In this document: positions 25,281 through 38,394 of the stretch, in pieces
How the letters are laid out: each line of letters starts with the position of its first letter
Position numbering within the stretch: the first letter of the stretch is position 1
Source of the DNA: Epiperipatus broadwayi
Lineage: Eukaryota > Onychophora > Udeonychophora > Euonychophora > Peripatidae
Direction of reading: 5' to 3'
Assembly: GCA_028023455.1 (NCBI GenBank)
Contig: JAQFVV010012424.1
Span: 540,001-604,000 of the forward strand
DNA: 64,000 nt
Position numbers and translations under genes: made by a program
Notes under the pieces: generated by a model
What the model was told of the DNA's origin: nothing
What the model saw: only the letters and a program-made list of their open reading frames with translations
The model's database searches: none

Positions 25281-25745
25281 TATTCAGTTAAATAAAACAC
25301 AGTCATTGATTCAAAAACTAAAGTTCCATGGATTGATTCTTAACCTAATAAAAATAACTTAATGGTGGATTCAAAAACTAAAGATTTCTAATAGATTTTT
25401 GGCTCAATGAAATTCAGTGATAAATTTAAAAACTAAATGTTTCTGGATTGATTCCCAGACAAATTTGTTGGTGATGAACTGAAGGACTAAAGAGCCACTG
25501 AATAAATTCTCAGTTAAATGAAATTCTGTGGTGTATTCAAGAACTAAATATTATCTGATTAATTTTTGGCTAAATAAATTTCAGTGGTAGATTCAAGAAG
25601 TATCGGTTTCTGGACTGATTCTCAGCTAAATGGAATTCAATGATTGCCACCAGAGCTAAATGTTCCTGAATTGATTCTCAGCTAATAAAGCTTGTGGTCA
25701 ACTTAAGAACTGAAGATGCCTGGATTGAGTCTCAATTAAATTAAA
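25281..25745. repeat. Diverged minisatellite, ~57-60-bp unit, about 8 copies
   Basis: Units repeat a GGTGGATTCAAGAACTAAA block and a CTGGATTGATTCTCAGCTAAAT block. Successive AAAAACTAAA blocks at 25313 and 25373 are exactly 60 bp apart; later spacing varies from 55 to 65. It starts about 100 bp upstream (element sense) of the LINE-B copy. Confidence 0.6.
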
Positions 25746-26111
25746 GTAGAAAATAGGATTTTAGTTTGTAAATTTGAATGATATTTTTGTCCTGCCACTT
25801 TGGTGCCAGAACATCATTTGATTTTCCATACAATTTTTCTGCATGATTATATGTATAATTAATAAATGCCAAAATCAAAGATATACATTTCTATGAGGTA
25901 ATTACTGGTTTGTAAAATTGAGTTGGTCACGGAAAAATAACCACTTTCGTTATTTTCTAGATTAAAAAAATATCTTTTTATTATTATTATTGGACAAAAC
26001 TTGAATGATGCATCATCCACAAAGGGCAATGCTTTAGTTTTTCAAAAGATATTTCAAAGCCTGCTTTTCACTAACCAAAATCCACTGCTTGGGTTGGTGA
26101 AGTAATAAATT

Positions 26112-26210
26112 ACAGTCTCTGGAGCTCAATGTCAATAGGTTCCAGACCAGCTCTATCATGTCTGATACTTGAACTTCTTATGAACTCCAAAATAATAAAC
26201 TATTTGATTA
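26112..26210 (+). mobile_element. Degenerate SINE-T copy
   Basis: Contains GGTTCCAGACCAGC in the box B position and ends TGAACTTCTTATGAACTCC then AATAATAAACTATTTGATTAAT, matching the SINE-T tail. Confidence 0.5.
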
Positions 26211-26224
26211 ATGTGTCCATCCTT

Positions 26225-26475
26225 TATACTTACCTTCATATGGACTGACCAACCATCTTACCTACTTACCTTCCTGTTGACAAACCAACTAACCAGTCTA
26301 TCTATTTATCTACCTTCCTCCCTATCTATCTGTCTCACTATTTACTTAACTACCTACCTATTTATCTATCTACCTGCTTATTTACCTACTATCAATCTAT
26401 CTATTTATCTATCTATCTATATGTCTATTAGTCTGTTAATTTGCCTGTCTGCCTGCCCATCTGTATATGTATTTA
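26225..26475. repeat. Degenerate (CTAT/CTAC)n tetranucleotide tract
   Basis: Runs of CTATCTAT, CTACCTAC and variants over about 250 bp, next to the (TAA)n tract. Apparent ORFs here are artefacts of the repeat. Confidence 0.8.
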
Positions 26476-26480
26476 CCTAT

Positions 26481-26890
<410 letters not shown>

Positions 26891-27484
26891 AAATATAATT
26901 TGTTGTATTGCATAGATTCAGGCTGTGAATGTAATTTTTGATTAAAATTAAAAATAACAGATGACAAAAAAAGTTATATAATTTAAGATCATTGCTTTGT
27001 TATTGTCAATATTTTTGTAAAAGATTTAGGATTTTTTTGGGGAAGTCAGGTGATTGCCTTATTTTTTCTTAAATCATGTCTTATTTATAGCTCTTGACAA
27101 CATAGAAAAATAATAAAATAATTGGAATTGATATATTCTAAATTATTACTGGACCACAAGAAAGGCCAATATTATAGAATATAGCAATTTCAAAAAGCTA
27201 CAGTAATTAATATTAAAAAAAAGTGATACTCTTATACATGAGAATAGCTTCATTTGTCAGCATTAGGTCAAACAAAATTTTAGAAGTATGAAATAGAAAA
27301 AAAATCAATTTGCTAAGTCATATAATATGTTGCATACAATAATAATATACTAATAAGTAAATTTTAATATGCTTATAAATACATAAAGAAAAACCATAAA
27401 AAATGAAGAAAAAATAAAAAGATCATGTGATATAAAAAAGAAGATAGCAAATAAATAAATAAAAATATTGAATTTTCAACTTAC

Positions 27485-27589
27485 ATGGTCCTTGTAAATG
27501 AAGGATTTCAATAATAAATGTACCACAACAAGAACAATTCTTTCCGTAACATGAACATCGAAAATCAAAATTTACATCATCACTTAAAT
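27485..27589 (-). CDS. Exon d (module 2, CxC-CxCC exon) of cysteine-rich DUF4773-like gene
   Basis: This exon is 105 nt, phase 1 to phase 1, with 34 whole codons. It encodes the signature RCSCYGKNCSCC followed by a hydrophobic strand (GTFIIEIL), closely parallel to exon a. The donor GACCAT|GTAAGTTG is strong. The acceptor TTTAATTTAAG is AT-rich and weaker; a second AG six bases downstream (ATTTAAG|TGATG) would break the phase, so the upstream one was chosen. The exon starts the second cysteine-rich module of the same protein. Its presence in the same order and phase as exon a is the main evidence for an internal duplication of three exons. Confidence 0.72.
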
Positions 27590-28008
27590 CTTAAATTAAA
27601 ACAAATATTTGAATAGATCCATATTAGAGATTGTAAAAGTAATAAGAATATTAAACAACAATAATATTAATATTATCATTAAGGGATATAATTAGGCTTG
27701 ATTACATAAATGAGGTAGCAGGGTATCTGTGTCAGATGCCAAATTGTATAACTACTAAAATGTAACACTATGTTTAAATATATATTTAACAGATATTTTT
27801 ACTTAGAAAAAAAAGTATTACACTTATTGTTTTTTTCATAAAAAGTCTTTTCAATAATTTTTAAATGTGCAGTTTTGAAAATTTGGCTTAAGTGCCAGAG
27901 TTCATAGGCCAATTCCTGTATATAATTCCTAATCATAAATATCAAATACACATAGCTTAAGGCAAATGGAATCTAAACTGGAAGTAACAATACTCTCACA
28001 AGCTATAA

Positions 28009-28114
28009 GCGTTGTTAGCCGAGAGGTTATCGCACCCGCCTTGCAAGCAAGTAGTTGGTTGCAGACGGGTGTGGGTTCGCGTCCCGGCCGATGCTATGAC
28101 ATAAGAAAAAAAAA
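28009..28114 (+). mobile_element. Short tRNA-like SINE (SINE-G), diverged
   Basis: Starts GCGTTGTTAGCCGAGAGGTT, has box B GGGTTCGCGTCCCGGCC, ends GATGCTATGACATAAG then A9. The 3' half is close to the 36.8-, 41.9- and 53.3-kb copies; the anticodon region is altered and longer. Confidence 0.65.
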
Positions 28115-28862
28115 GTATGGCATTGGGAGAACAGAGCATATGGGTTTAATTATAAAGGTTGTAAGGTATTAACTGTATTGCACTATCACATATTAAATAA
28201 AATCAATAAATGCAAAGAATAGAATGAACCACTATTCTTTAAGATTTAATGATTTTAAGCATTCATTCAATCACAATTATGCCATATTTAAAATGTGCCC
28301 ATATACAAGTCCCACTTTTTACTCCCAAGAACATCTATAAATAAATGCTTAAAATAATCTAAAGTTTAAAAAATAGCTGACACGTTCTACTCCATGCATT
28401 TCTGACATGAATGTAATTAAAACAAAACTTTCAGGGGTATTGTTATATCCTTTTAAATTTTATATACTTAAGCTATCGTATTTGATATTTACACGTATAA
28501 ACTGACATTTCATAAATAATATGAGGTTATTAAAAATAAGAATCAATTTTTATCCTCTAAATATTTAATCAAAATTTCACAATGATTCACGCCATATTTT
28601 AATCAGGCCCATTAATAAGCTTCATTCTTTATTTCCAACAACATCGGTAAATGAATGCTTAAAGCCATCAAAACTTTAAAGAATAGTCGGTCATTCTATT
28701 TCCTGTCTTTATTGATGTACAAGTGTTATTTGCACATAGCTTCCAGGGGTGTGCAACTTCAGTTTAAATTCTAATTCCTTTATTATGTAAAATAATTAGA
28801 TATTCTACAGAAAATTATTTTAATTAGTTTATAAAATAATTTTAAATTACTAAAATATACTA

Positions 28863-29873
28863 GTAATATATAGGGTATATGAGCACAGACTTTCACACAA
28901 CCCACCACTTTCCACACTATCTCATAATACTGATACACTTGAACACACACAACCCACCATTCTCCTCACTATCTCATAATACTGATACACTTGAACACAT
29001 ATATGTTGAAAAGATAAATAATCACCAATATACGTATTTCATGCTAAACCAGCAATCATCAGTTAGTCCAGATTACCATCTCTACACGTATATGCTATAA
29101 GTGCTCAGATATATATTAAGATAGCCAAACCTTATACTTTAATGGACAGGCTTCAATCTACTCCACACTCCAACTCTTCAACCATCCATCCAATTAAAAA
29201 TTTGATGATGGAACGCTCAAAGGCCACCCTGAGGCCGAGATCTTACACCCATGTTGACCTAAGGTCAATCTGACCCCTCATGTACAGGACATGGTGCTCA
29301 GATATATATTAAGATAGCCAAACCTTATACTTTAATGGACAGGCTTCAATCTACTCCACACTCCAACTCTTCAACCATCCATCCAATTGAAAATTTGATG
29401 ATGGAACACTCAAAGGCCACCCTGAGGCTGAGATTCTTGTCACACCCATGTTGACCTAAGGTCAATCTGACCCCTCATGTACAGGACATCCATGTCCTGT
29501 ACATGAGGGGTCAGATTGACCTTAGGTCAACATGGGTGTAAGAATCTCGGCCTCAGGGTGGCCTTTGAGCGTTCCATCATCAAATTTTTAATTGGATGGA
29601 TGGTTGAAGAGTTGGAGTGTGGAGTAGATTGAAGCCTGTCCATTAAAGTATAAGGTTTGGCTATCTTAATATATATCTGAGCACTTATAGCATATATGTG
29701 TAGAGATGGTAATCTGGACCAACTGATGATTGCTGGTTTAACATGAAATACGTATATTGGTGATTATTTATCTTTTCAACATATATGTGTTCAAGTGTAT
29801 CAGTATTATGAGATAGTGTGGAGAGTGGTGGGTCGTGTGAAAGTCTGTGCTCATATACTCTATATATTACATA
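28863..29873. mobile_element. 1-kb palindromic foldback element
   Basis: Centre at 29490.5 (spacer CC between ACAGGACAT and ATGTCCTGT). The right arm (29492-29873) matches the left arm, but the left arm is longer because one ~190-bp part (29103-29291) is repeated at 29293-29489. A second, ~53-bp duplication lies at 28893-28996. Termini read ATGAGCACAGACTTTCAC. The short ORFs at both ends are mirror images of the same repeat. Confidence 0.75.
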
Positions 29874-30467
29874 TATAAACACAGGTGTATAATAAGCCTG
29901 TGTGTTTCAGTTATAATATACTAGATATAAAATAATTTTATTTTCTACTTTAACTATGAAGTGTATAAAATAACTACATAACATATATATATTGTAAATT
30001 TAATTTTAGTTAAAATACATTATAAAAAAAATAAAGAAAGAATAATCAATAACATTTGTAATTAAAAATTTATTCGCAATAACATTTTTCATCACAATTT
30101 TATTTAGTATGTGAATGCTTTGAAGTATTATTTGTTTTTAATTTGAAACAATTTTTAAGTTTGAAAATAAATATTTTGGCATTAATAACATATATGTATG
30201 TTGACTTTAGTAATTTTATATACAAATCTTAATTAAATACAACATAAATATGGAATTTATTAATTTTATTTATTTAATCCCTTTATAGAAATATATAGAA
30301 ACAAAAAGCAATATTTGATGAAAAATCAATTAACCTTCAGGTTATGTTTTTATCATCAACGTTTCCAAGACGAAAAGTGTTGATCTTTTAATATATGTAT
30401 TTGACTATAAAATGAATTTATTATAAATATTTTTATTTATACAAGTTAAATATATTTACACAAAATA

Positions 30468-30530
30468 TCCACAAGGTGTTCAAAGTGGATAGAATGTCGG
30501 GAAATTTACACTACAGAAATATGACATTCT
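30468..30530 (+). repeat. Diverged interspersed repeat, also at 2.8 kb
   Basis: Second copy of the repeat at 2808-2890, with the same three conserved blocks in order but a shorter middle. Confidence 0.4.
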
Positions 30531-31299
30531 TTTCCTATTAAACCCTAAGTGAGCTTTTATGTAGGACAAATTGTCATAAATAGTTAATATATTTTCAGTT
30601 TTTTTAAATTTTAAGTACACTACAAATACTGTATACAAATCGTAATAATAGAACAATTACATTTTAATAAAATATTAATTATACAAAAAAAAAAAGTCAA
30701 ATGTCAACTGACCTAATTTAATAAAACATTAACTGCATAATATTTCATTCAATAATAATTTAGTCATAATATATAGTAATTATATCTTGATGAAAAAAAA
30801 AGTACACTATCATGATTATATTAATGTTCTGTTTGTCGTTTGGTCTAGAATGTATTATGTGAACATGAATGTTCTACCACCTATGTGGTTGGGTAAGAAA
30901 GTTTGTATAGTTTGTGAGATACTCAGAACTTGTTTTACATGGTTAGAGTGTTTTATATAAGCGTAAGTTTAAAATTGCCTAATCTAAAAGGCTGAGTTGG
31001 CTGGAGTTGAGAAACAGGAAGGAGGTAGTGAGATTAATGACCAGGTATCATCAAAGGCTTTACTGGAGGCAAGAAGCTGATCACTTTTCTTGACTTTTTT
31101 GAGCGTTTGATAAAACAATGGTATGGCTTGTGGGGGTGGTAATTCCATGAGTGTTTTGCATCTTATAATTCATATGGCATAAAGGACAAAGGTGGAAAGT
31201 CTTATTATTGAAAATGTTGCATTACGATAAAACGCTTAAAGATATGATCATCATCAACTCCAACATAAGAACTGCACAATATTTGATAGCTATATATAT

Positions 31300-31907
31300 A
31301 TATACTAAGTTTCTGTATTTTCTTTAACATATTTTTAAATTTGATTTTTTATTTCCCTATAATGTTGTAAGTTCTGTAATTCAGTATGTAAATTATTGAA
31401 TAATTTAAGGACATTATGATTTCTTATTTCAATGTCATATTTATTACCATATTTTACAACTATGTGCAAATCTGTTTTTCTAAGACTAATTTCAAATTGT
31501 TTTAAAAGTATTATCAAAACATTTTTTTCTATAATTAGATATTCAAGAATTTCATTAAAATATTATTTTTGGAGTGATTTTTTTTTTTATCTTCATGTAT
31601 AATTTTCTTCTATTAGATTAATTATTACTTTTGCAATAATGCTAGTTTATTTATTAATATTAAAACAGCTGACAAGACTGTAAAGTATTATTCCATATCT
31701 CAATAAAGATTCACACAAATATCAATAAGAATATTTAAAGAAAAAATTCTTTGATTTTATAAAACAAAAATATCTAAATTTATTTATTAAAATGTTAATA
31801 TGATGTTTCTAAGATATTTTTTCATCTATTATCATTCCAAAATATCTAATATATTTTACTTGTTAACTTTCATACATTTATTATCATTAAATATTGTTGT
31901 TGTTGTT

Positions 31908-31953
<46 letters not shown>

Positions 31954-32432
31954 CAGTAGCAGTAGCAGCAGCAGCAGTAAATTGTGAATGTAAATATATA
32001 TCACTATTTCAGGATAACATATTAACATATATTTTGTTTTTTTTCCTTTCATTTATATAGATTCTTTGTTGCAACACTGTAGGACAATTTTGTTTTAGCT
32101 CTCTTGACACTTCCTAATTGCAATATCAGTATTGTTATTTACATTCATGATAACAGTATTATCTGTATATTAATATATAAATCCTTCATATTAATATTTC
32201 CTAACTCATTTGTAAATATAAGAAATAATAATGCATTAAGCTATGAGCTTTGAGGAAATCCATGTATATTGTTTTGCTTATTACTCAATGCATTTAATAT
32301 TTTTGATGCAACATAACAATTAATTAAATAATTTTTGAATAATCCGAGCAATTTCCTTCCAATTCCACAATTTTGTAAACTGTGAATCAATGATGTTCAA
32401 TTATGATAAATGTTTTATAAAGTTATATTTGT

Positions 32433-32466
<34 letters not shown>

Positions 32467-33035
32467 GTTGCCTTGCCAACAATTGAAATTATTGATTATT
32501 ATCTATATTGGGATTGTCTAAGTGTTGATTGGTTTTTAATGGTTATATATATTATTTAATGCATTATTAAATTTACCTACAAAATTCTCCAATAACATAT
32601 TAGTGTTTCTTTTCTCTTATGAATCCATATTGGTTTTTCTTTTAAAATAATATTTCTATTACTTTAACAATTGAGGCAAGAATAGATATAGCTTTATAAC
32701 AATCAAAACTATTTTTATATCCGGATTTAAAACTGATCTTACAATAGATGATTTTAATAACATAGAATATTCACTGCTGTTTATTATTTTATTCACCATA
32801 TATAGCATATCAATATTATTTTTGATGCCTATTATTCTTATTTTGTCTACACCTGGACTTAAATTAACTCTATATTCTTTTATTATTTTATATAATTTCT
32901 CTTCATTTAAATTTAGCATAAATATTGAATGACATTGACTGGTATATGTTTTTGAAATATTAGTAGCAATTATATATTTTAATTTTAGTAATTCTTTATA
33001 AAAATATGGAATTAAATGCATTTGCTAAAAGAAAA
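31300..33035 (-). pseudogene. LINE of CR1/Jockey-like type, decayed (LINE-C)
   Basis: Minus strand. 33021-32659 carries the RT fingers region (EEKLYKIIKEY, SPGVDKIRIIGIK, INSSEYSMLLKSSIV). Around 32440-32180, in shifting frames, are LQNCGIGRKLLGLFKNYL, NIHGFPQSS (for the usual GVPQGS) and LLFLIFTNELGNI, then a decayed YADD as ADNT. The C-terminal piece at 31517-31335 has YDIEIRNHNVLKLFNNL, the usual last domain of such LINEs. A (TAG)n tract interrupts it at 31894-31978. Frameshifts make it dead. The endonuclease is absent. Confidence 0.65.
31894..31978. repeat. (TTG)n(TAG)n(CAG)n microsatellite
   Basis: Compound trinucleotide repeat inside the LINE-C remnant. Poly-Val and poly-Leu ORFs across it are artefacts. 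Confidence 0.9.
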
Positions 33036-33509
33036 TTGTCATTTATATTAAAATGGTTTTTTTTTTAAATTGTCATCACTTATAGAATTGGATTTCTTTA
33101 GTAATATATATTAATTTTTCCCATGTTTATATTTAAAGTCACGTTTATTTTCATTGAACAAAAATTTTATAAAATCGTTTCAAGTATATTATATAAAAAT
33201 CAAAAACTGGTGTTACAAAATTATACTTAAAAGTAAAATGTCATACTCTCATTGGTATATTAATTATAAAATTATCGCAATATCATTACCATCTATCTAT
33301 TCCATTAAACTTCATCTGGAAAATGCATCTCAATAAGAACATTTCTATAAATCTTCAGTCTTAATGATTCCTTAGCTATCAGTTCAATTTTACAATCACA
33401 TCTTAAGAAGTTGTATTACATAAAGTTAGCATATTATGCATTCCAATATTTAGAAAAAAGTATATTTATAATATTTATCATTTCCATTATCACCGTCTTC
33501 TGTTTTACA

Positions 33510-33835
33510 ATTACTACCAATAATATGGTTATTACTATGATATTAATGAATGATATTCTGAGTATAACAACCTGAGCATATTGTGTGAAATAAGCTATTT
33601 TTGACCACTTCCTTTTAGGATGATAGGCATGTAAACTTTTAAATAAGGCTGCTTAAACATACAGTTAATATGCATTAAAATTTCTCCCTCAAATCCAGTT
33701 CCAAACACACATTTGTATTGCATCTACTACCAATAATATGATTATTGTATGATATTAATGAATGATATACTGAGCATAACAAACTTGGGCATATTCCTCT
33801 CTCAAATTCAGTTCCAAACAAACATTTGTATTGCC
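33510..33835. repeat. Imperfect ~213-bp tandem duplication
   Basis: CTACCAATAATATGGTTATT through GAGCATATT at 33514-33582 recurs at 33727-33795. The CTCAAATCCAGTTCCAAACA block at 33690 recurs at 33805 after a deletion of the middle of the unit. A local duplication. Confidence 0.6.
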
Positions 33836-34324
33836 TCAAGTAAAAATTTTAAATAAGAACTTCCTGTCTGTTAAAAATGCCACCATCATTGCTCCATGAA
33901 ATAAAAAAATAATAAAAAAAAAAAAGAAGTAAAATAAAGAATTTGGGTTAGAATTCCTTGTGCTTACAGGTATAAGATAGAAATATGATTGCACAAACAC
34001 ATAATTTCATTGTAACTAGGTTCTATACAAAAATGACTAAAGGAAAAAAAGAGATGACACAAAAGATTGTTTATATTGAAAGCAGTATATAGCCTTTGTT
34101 GAACTAATGTGTTATATTACAAGGCACAAGAAATACCGATAATCCTGTACTGCTTATTGTTTAATCTTCACATCTGAAGTTCATACTACTATCAGTCATC
34201 TGTGGGGCTTGTTAGTAGCCTAAGCACAGCACATGTAAAATTGTATATTAGAATGCATAAAATAAATGGTGTACAATCTGAAATTATATATATATATATG
34301 TCATAACTCAAATAAAATTGAGAG

Positions 34325-34445
34325 CCAATATATTCATCATAATCATTTTTAACCATCATCAACTTTCTGAAGGATCAAAATCTCTCTAAGCTTAATTCAC
34401 TTTTTCTGATTCGTCTCTTTTCCACATCAACCATTACATTATGCT
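34325..34445 (-). mobile_element. Decayed RTE LINE 3' end
   Basis: CATCATCAACTTTCTGAAGG, ATCTCTCTAAGCTTAATTCA and TTCCACATCA follow the order of the better copy at 21.7 kb, with many substitutions. Confidence 0.5.
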
Positions 34446-34621
34446 AAATAAAGTTGCCTATTGTCAATTTAGGAATTTGCTATTTATAATAATTGTTTTG
34501 CAGCTCAATGTGTTGAAGGGTTTTTTTTATACCAGAGACTATTATTCTTTCCACACTTTAATATTTGACTTCCAAGTTCAATGATTTCCCCAAATTTATA
34601 TTTTTAATATCTATTTAATAT

Positions 34622-34930
34622 ATAGGGGGTTTGAACTCAGACTTTCACATGACCCTCAACCATCCATGCTATCTCATACCACTGATACATTTGATCACCC
34701 ACATGTTGAAAAGATAAATAATCTCCATTATACGTATTTCATGCTAAACCAGCACTTGTCAGTTGGTCCAGATTATCATCTCCACACATATATACAATCA
34801 AAGCTCAAGCTTATATTAAGATAGCCAATCTTCATACTTTTAATGAACTGGCTCAAACTACTCCACCCCACAACTCTTCAGCCACCCATTTCATTGAAAA
34901 TCTGATGATGAAATGCTCAATGTTGTGTGG
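34622..34930 (+). mobile_element. Foldback MITE family (29-kb type), single-unit copy
   Basis: Begins GGGGGTTTGAACTCAGACTT, then ATGCTAAACCAGCACTTGTC and TTAAGATAGCCAATCTTCAT in the same order as the 29-kb left arm. The right terminus was not identified. Confidence 0.6.
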
Positions 34931-35477
34931 TTGTGTGTCTAATTTTGTTAAAAAGAATTATAAGAGATGCCATGCTCTTTACTATGAATGACATTGATGA
35001 AATTTAAAAAAATTCTATTTATTGTTAATCCATAAATTTATTATTATTATTATTTTTAATGCTATTATAAAAGGTAATGGCAATTGCATTGTATAGTTTT
35101 AGAAATGATCAGAAAACAAAAAAAAAACTTATGAACAAAAATGTCAGTATAAATGAGATGGATGGAAGAACATTCAATGTTAAATAAAATAAAAAATACT
35201 TAAAAATATAAGATAAATAAATAAAATTATAAAAGAAGATGAAATTTGAATACTTTGCATTATTCCAAATATTTAAAAAAATAGTAAATTGTTTGTAAGA
35301 TTTTAGGATCTTTAGAATGCTCAAATTTTTATATGCCATTGATTGTAAACATTTATCATTGTTATTATTTTATTGAAGTAAAAAAAATTATAAACATAAT
35401 TAAAAAATATTGATTAATTAATAAAGAAATGAAAGATATCAATTTCTTAATTAATTATATAACTAGAATATTTAATT

Positions 35478-35690
35478 ACCGAGGCAAAACTCTCCATACA
35501 GTAGTGCCACTCAGTGCAGGTTAGAGTAATCAATAAAAACAAGAATGTTTGTGCATAAAATCCCTTGGATTACTCTGGCTTGCACTAAGTGGTGCTACTG
35601 TATGGAGAGTTTTGCTTCTGTGTTGACAGCTTATGTAACCATAAAGAAGTGTGATCATGTGATGTTTAGTGGTTTAATATTTAAATACAA
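35478..35690. mobile_element. Palindromic copy of repeat P (hammerhead-family 3' end)
   Basis: Arms of about 55 bp: AAAACTCTCCATACAGTAGTG at 35486 and CACT-type complement CTACTGTATGGAGAGTTTT at 35596-35614. Beyond the right arm follow ACAGCTTATGTAA and GTGATCATGTGATGTTTAGTGG, shared with 44.4-44.7 kb and 39.8 kb. Confidence 0.6.
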
Positions 35691-35719
35691 GTGTCATGTA
35701 TATTAAGCTAGATACAATT

Positions 35720-36055
35720 AAAGGAGACTTGAACACAGACTATCAAGATCCTTAAGACTTTGAACATTCTATCATCAGATTTCAATGATATGAATGGCTG
35801 AAGAGTTGAAAGAGGAGATGATTGAAACCTGTTCAATAAAGGTTTGTAATTTGCTATCTTACTATAAACCAAGCACTAATTATATATGTGTGTGGGAGAT
35901 GATGATATGGATCAAGTGATGAGTGTTGGTTCAGCATGAAATACATATATTGGAGATCATTTATATTTTTCACATGTATGTGGTCATGCATATCGATTAC
36001 ATAAGAATAGAGTGGATGATTAAAGTCTGTGTTCAAATCCCCTTTAATTATATTT
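35720..36055 (-). mobile_element. Full-length copy of 29-kb-type MITE with terminal inverted repeats
   Basis: Termini AAAGGAGACTTGAACACAGACT and AGTCTGTGTTCAAATCCCCTTT are inverted repeats about 330 bp apart. The interior holds GTTGGTTCAGCATGAAATAC and other family blocks on the reverse strand. No transposase. Confidence 0.65.
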
Positions 36056-36366
36056 ATAACTAAATTAATTATCATTCTTATATCAGTGAGTACTATTAGT
36101 GTTGATTTATATATTTTTGCGTTATAGAAAAGATATCAAAATTCAAGTCTCATATTTATTAATTACAAATAGAAATTTCTGATGGAAAGCCTTGATAATC
36201 AAGTTATAATAATATTCATTACTATATTTTAAATATTTTATTAATACATATTAAATATTTAAAATTAAATTTTGTGTATTATGCTTTGATTTTCAAATTA
36301 AGTTTTGATTTTTAAAATCACTTAAACTTAATTTCTATCTTATTCATAAATAATAATTATTTTATA

Positions 36367-36618
<252 letters not shown>

Positions 36619-36795
36619 TCCACTTACATCTTTTCCTTCATTAACTTCTGTTGGAATAACTTACATGGGTCATATTTATCGAAAAGTCATTATATCCAAA
36701 TCTGAAATATTTGCCACTATCTTATGTCCTACTTTATTTATGACTTTTATTGAACAAAATGCCATTCTTATGCATAAAAAAATAATTTATGTCAA

Positions 36796-36895
36796 GCATT
36801 GGTGGTTGAGAAGTCAACGACAGCTTGTAAAGCAGTTGTCCCAGGTTAGCAGGTTCGCTTCCCGGCTGATGCTATGACACATGAGAAAAAAAAAA
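36796..36895 (+). mobile_element. Short tRNA-like SINE (SINE-G)
   Basis: GCATTGGTGGTTGAGAAGTC head, box B AGGTTCGCTTCCCGGC, end GATGCTATGACACATGAG then A9. Possible short target duplication AATTTATGT / AATTATGT. The anticodon stem is partly deleted. Confidence 0.7.
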
Positions 36896-37139
36896 TTATG
36901 TAGTTAATGCATCTTTAAATTAAAATAAATAATTTTCTGATTTTGCTTCAGGGCATTTCTGCACTATCCTTGAATGATCACTATGGCTGGTGAGTTGATA
37001 TGCTGCATTAATCAAATTTTAATAACTATAAAATATACACTGGGATAAATCCTGATCCTATCTTCACCATCTTTTGTCTGTATAAGTCTTTGTTTTAATA
37101 TGTATATATACATAAATTAAAAATTAGCTCAGTCACTAT

Positions 37140-37268
37140 CCTTAAACAAACCAATAGAATATCAGCAATAAGGATCATTACAGTAAGACAATAAAGAAAT
37201 TCCATTTACTGCTTGCATTGTAGTATTGCCTTGACAACAGATTGCCAGACATTCTATTGGTTCATTTA
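37140..37268. mobile_element. Small inverted-repeat MITE (CCAATAGAAT termini)
   Basis: CCAATAGAATATC at 37150 and its complement GACATTCTATTGG at 37249-37261, with TTGCCTTGACAACAGATTG inside. It shares this internal block with 38.02-38.12 kb. Confidence 0.5.
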
Positions 37269-37565
37269 ACTATGAGAGGCTGTATTGGTATGATTTATTT
37301 ACCCCTGATATCCAATTAACTATTGACATGGTTTCATATAGAATATGATGTTAATTTTGTATTATTGACATAAGGAGGACTTTTATATTATAAATATTAA
37401 CAAACTTTAAAATAAGTGCACTTAACTGCATATCTATAGGTCCATTTATTTTAAAGTTTTATTAACGCTTCTTTCCTGAAATTGCTCTTTATAATTGTGG
37501 CAGGCTTTATATCATTAATAAAAATTTTTTTTAGAAAAAGCATAACAATAAATTTTATACATTAC

Positions 37566-37889
37566 CTAGAGGTGAATTTATAACTTTTGAGAAAGGAATT
37601 AAACCATCAAATGTTTTATATGGTTCTATTATATTTGTTCTATCAATCTTGGCCGCATAAGTTTCATTATGAGCTAATAATAATTTCTTAAACATCGTAT
37701 ATAATAAATGCTGATATTCCATGGTGGAAAAACAAACATTATTGAAGATATGCAATTTTGTGTCATTTGAATATGCTACGAGATCAATACAGGCATTATA
37801 TTCATCTTTTTCTAATAAACTCAAGTTGTACTTCAGACAAAAATTACTCACTTCAATATCATAAATGCATTTCTGAAAAAGGCCTTTTC
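37566..37889 (-). CDS. Exon c (module 1, C-terminal exon) of cysteine-rich DUF4773-like gene
   Basis: This is the longest exon: 324 nt, 107 complete codons, phase 1 at both ends. The acceptor is GGTATTTTTAG (after a TA-repeat) and the donor CTCTAG|GTAATG. The N-terminal half has the spaced cysteines expected for the end of the module: QKC, then NFC, then NAC, then NVC about 20 residues later. A further ~55 residues of hydrophilic linker contain HNET and lead towards module 2. Sequons NLS, NDT and NET fit a glycosylated extracellular protein. The last base G joins the AT at the start of exon d to give Asp, so the frame continues without a stop. The ~55-residue linker has no counterpart in module 2, which ends soon after its last cysteine. 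Confidence 0.75.
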
Positions 37890-38024
37890 CTAAAAATACC
37901 ATATATATATATATATATATAAGTTAAAAATATAATATTAACAGTAAATAACGTATAGAATGTTTGTAATAAAGCAGCTTTACTAATATATATGCATAAA
38001 TCACATCACCATAGCCAATGCTTA

Positions 38025-38122
38025 AAATAAAGCAATAGAATATCACAATCTGGTGTCAGAGGCAATGCTTAGGTAATGTGTTGCCTTGATAACAGATTGT
38101 GATATTTTATTATGATGTGATT
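38025..38122. mobile_element. Small inverted-repeat MITE, second copy
   Basis: CAATAGAATATCACAATCTG at 38033 faces CAGATTGTGATATTTTATT at 38094-38112, with TTGCCTTGATAACAGATTG inside as in the 37.2-kb copy. Confidence 0.55.
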
Positions 38123-38394
38123 TACTAATTTGCTTTACACACCTATGATTTATGATATATAAACATAATTTATTAATATTACTGTATTTACAGTCTCAAT
38201 AAAAATTTGCAAAAAACTAATGATCTTATATAAAGCAACATTTGATGAAAAGCCAATTAACACTTGCAGAACATGTGTTTTGGTCAAATAAATCTGATAT
38301 CATCAACTGCCCAGAAGATCAGTTGATATTCTATTTAAATAGACTCATAACATTCGATTTGGTATTAGTGTATGAATGTGCATTTTAGTGATTA

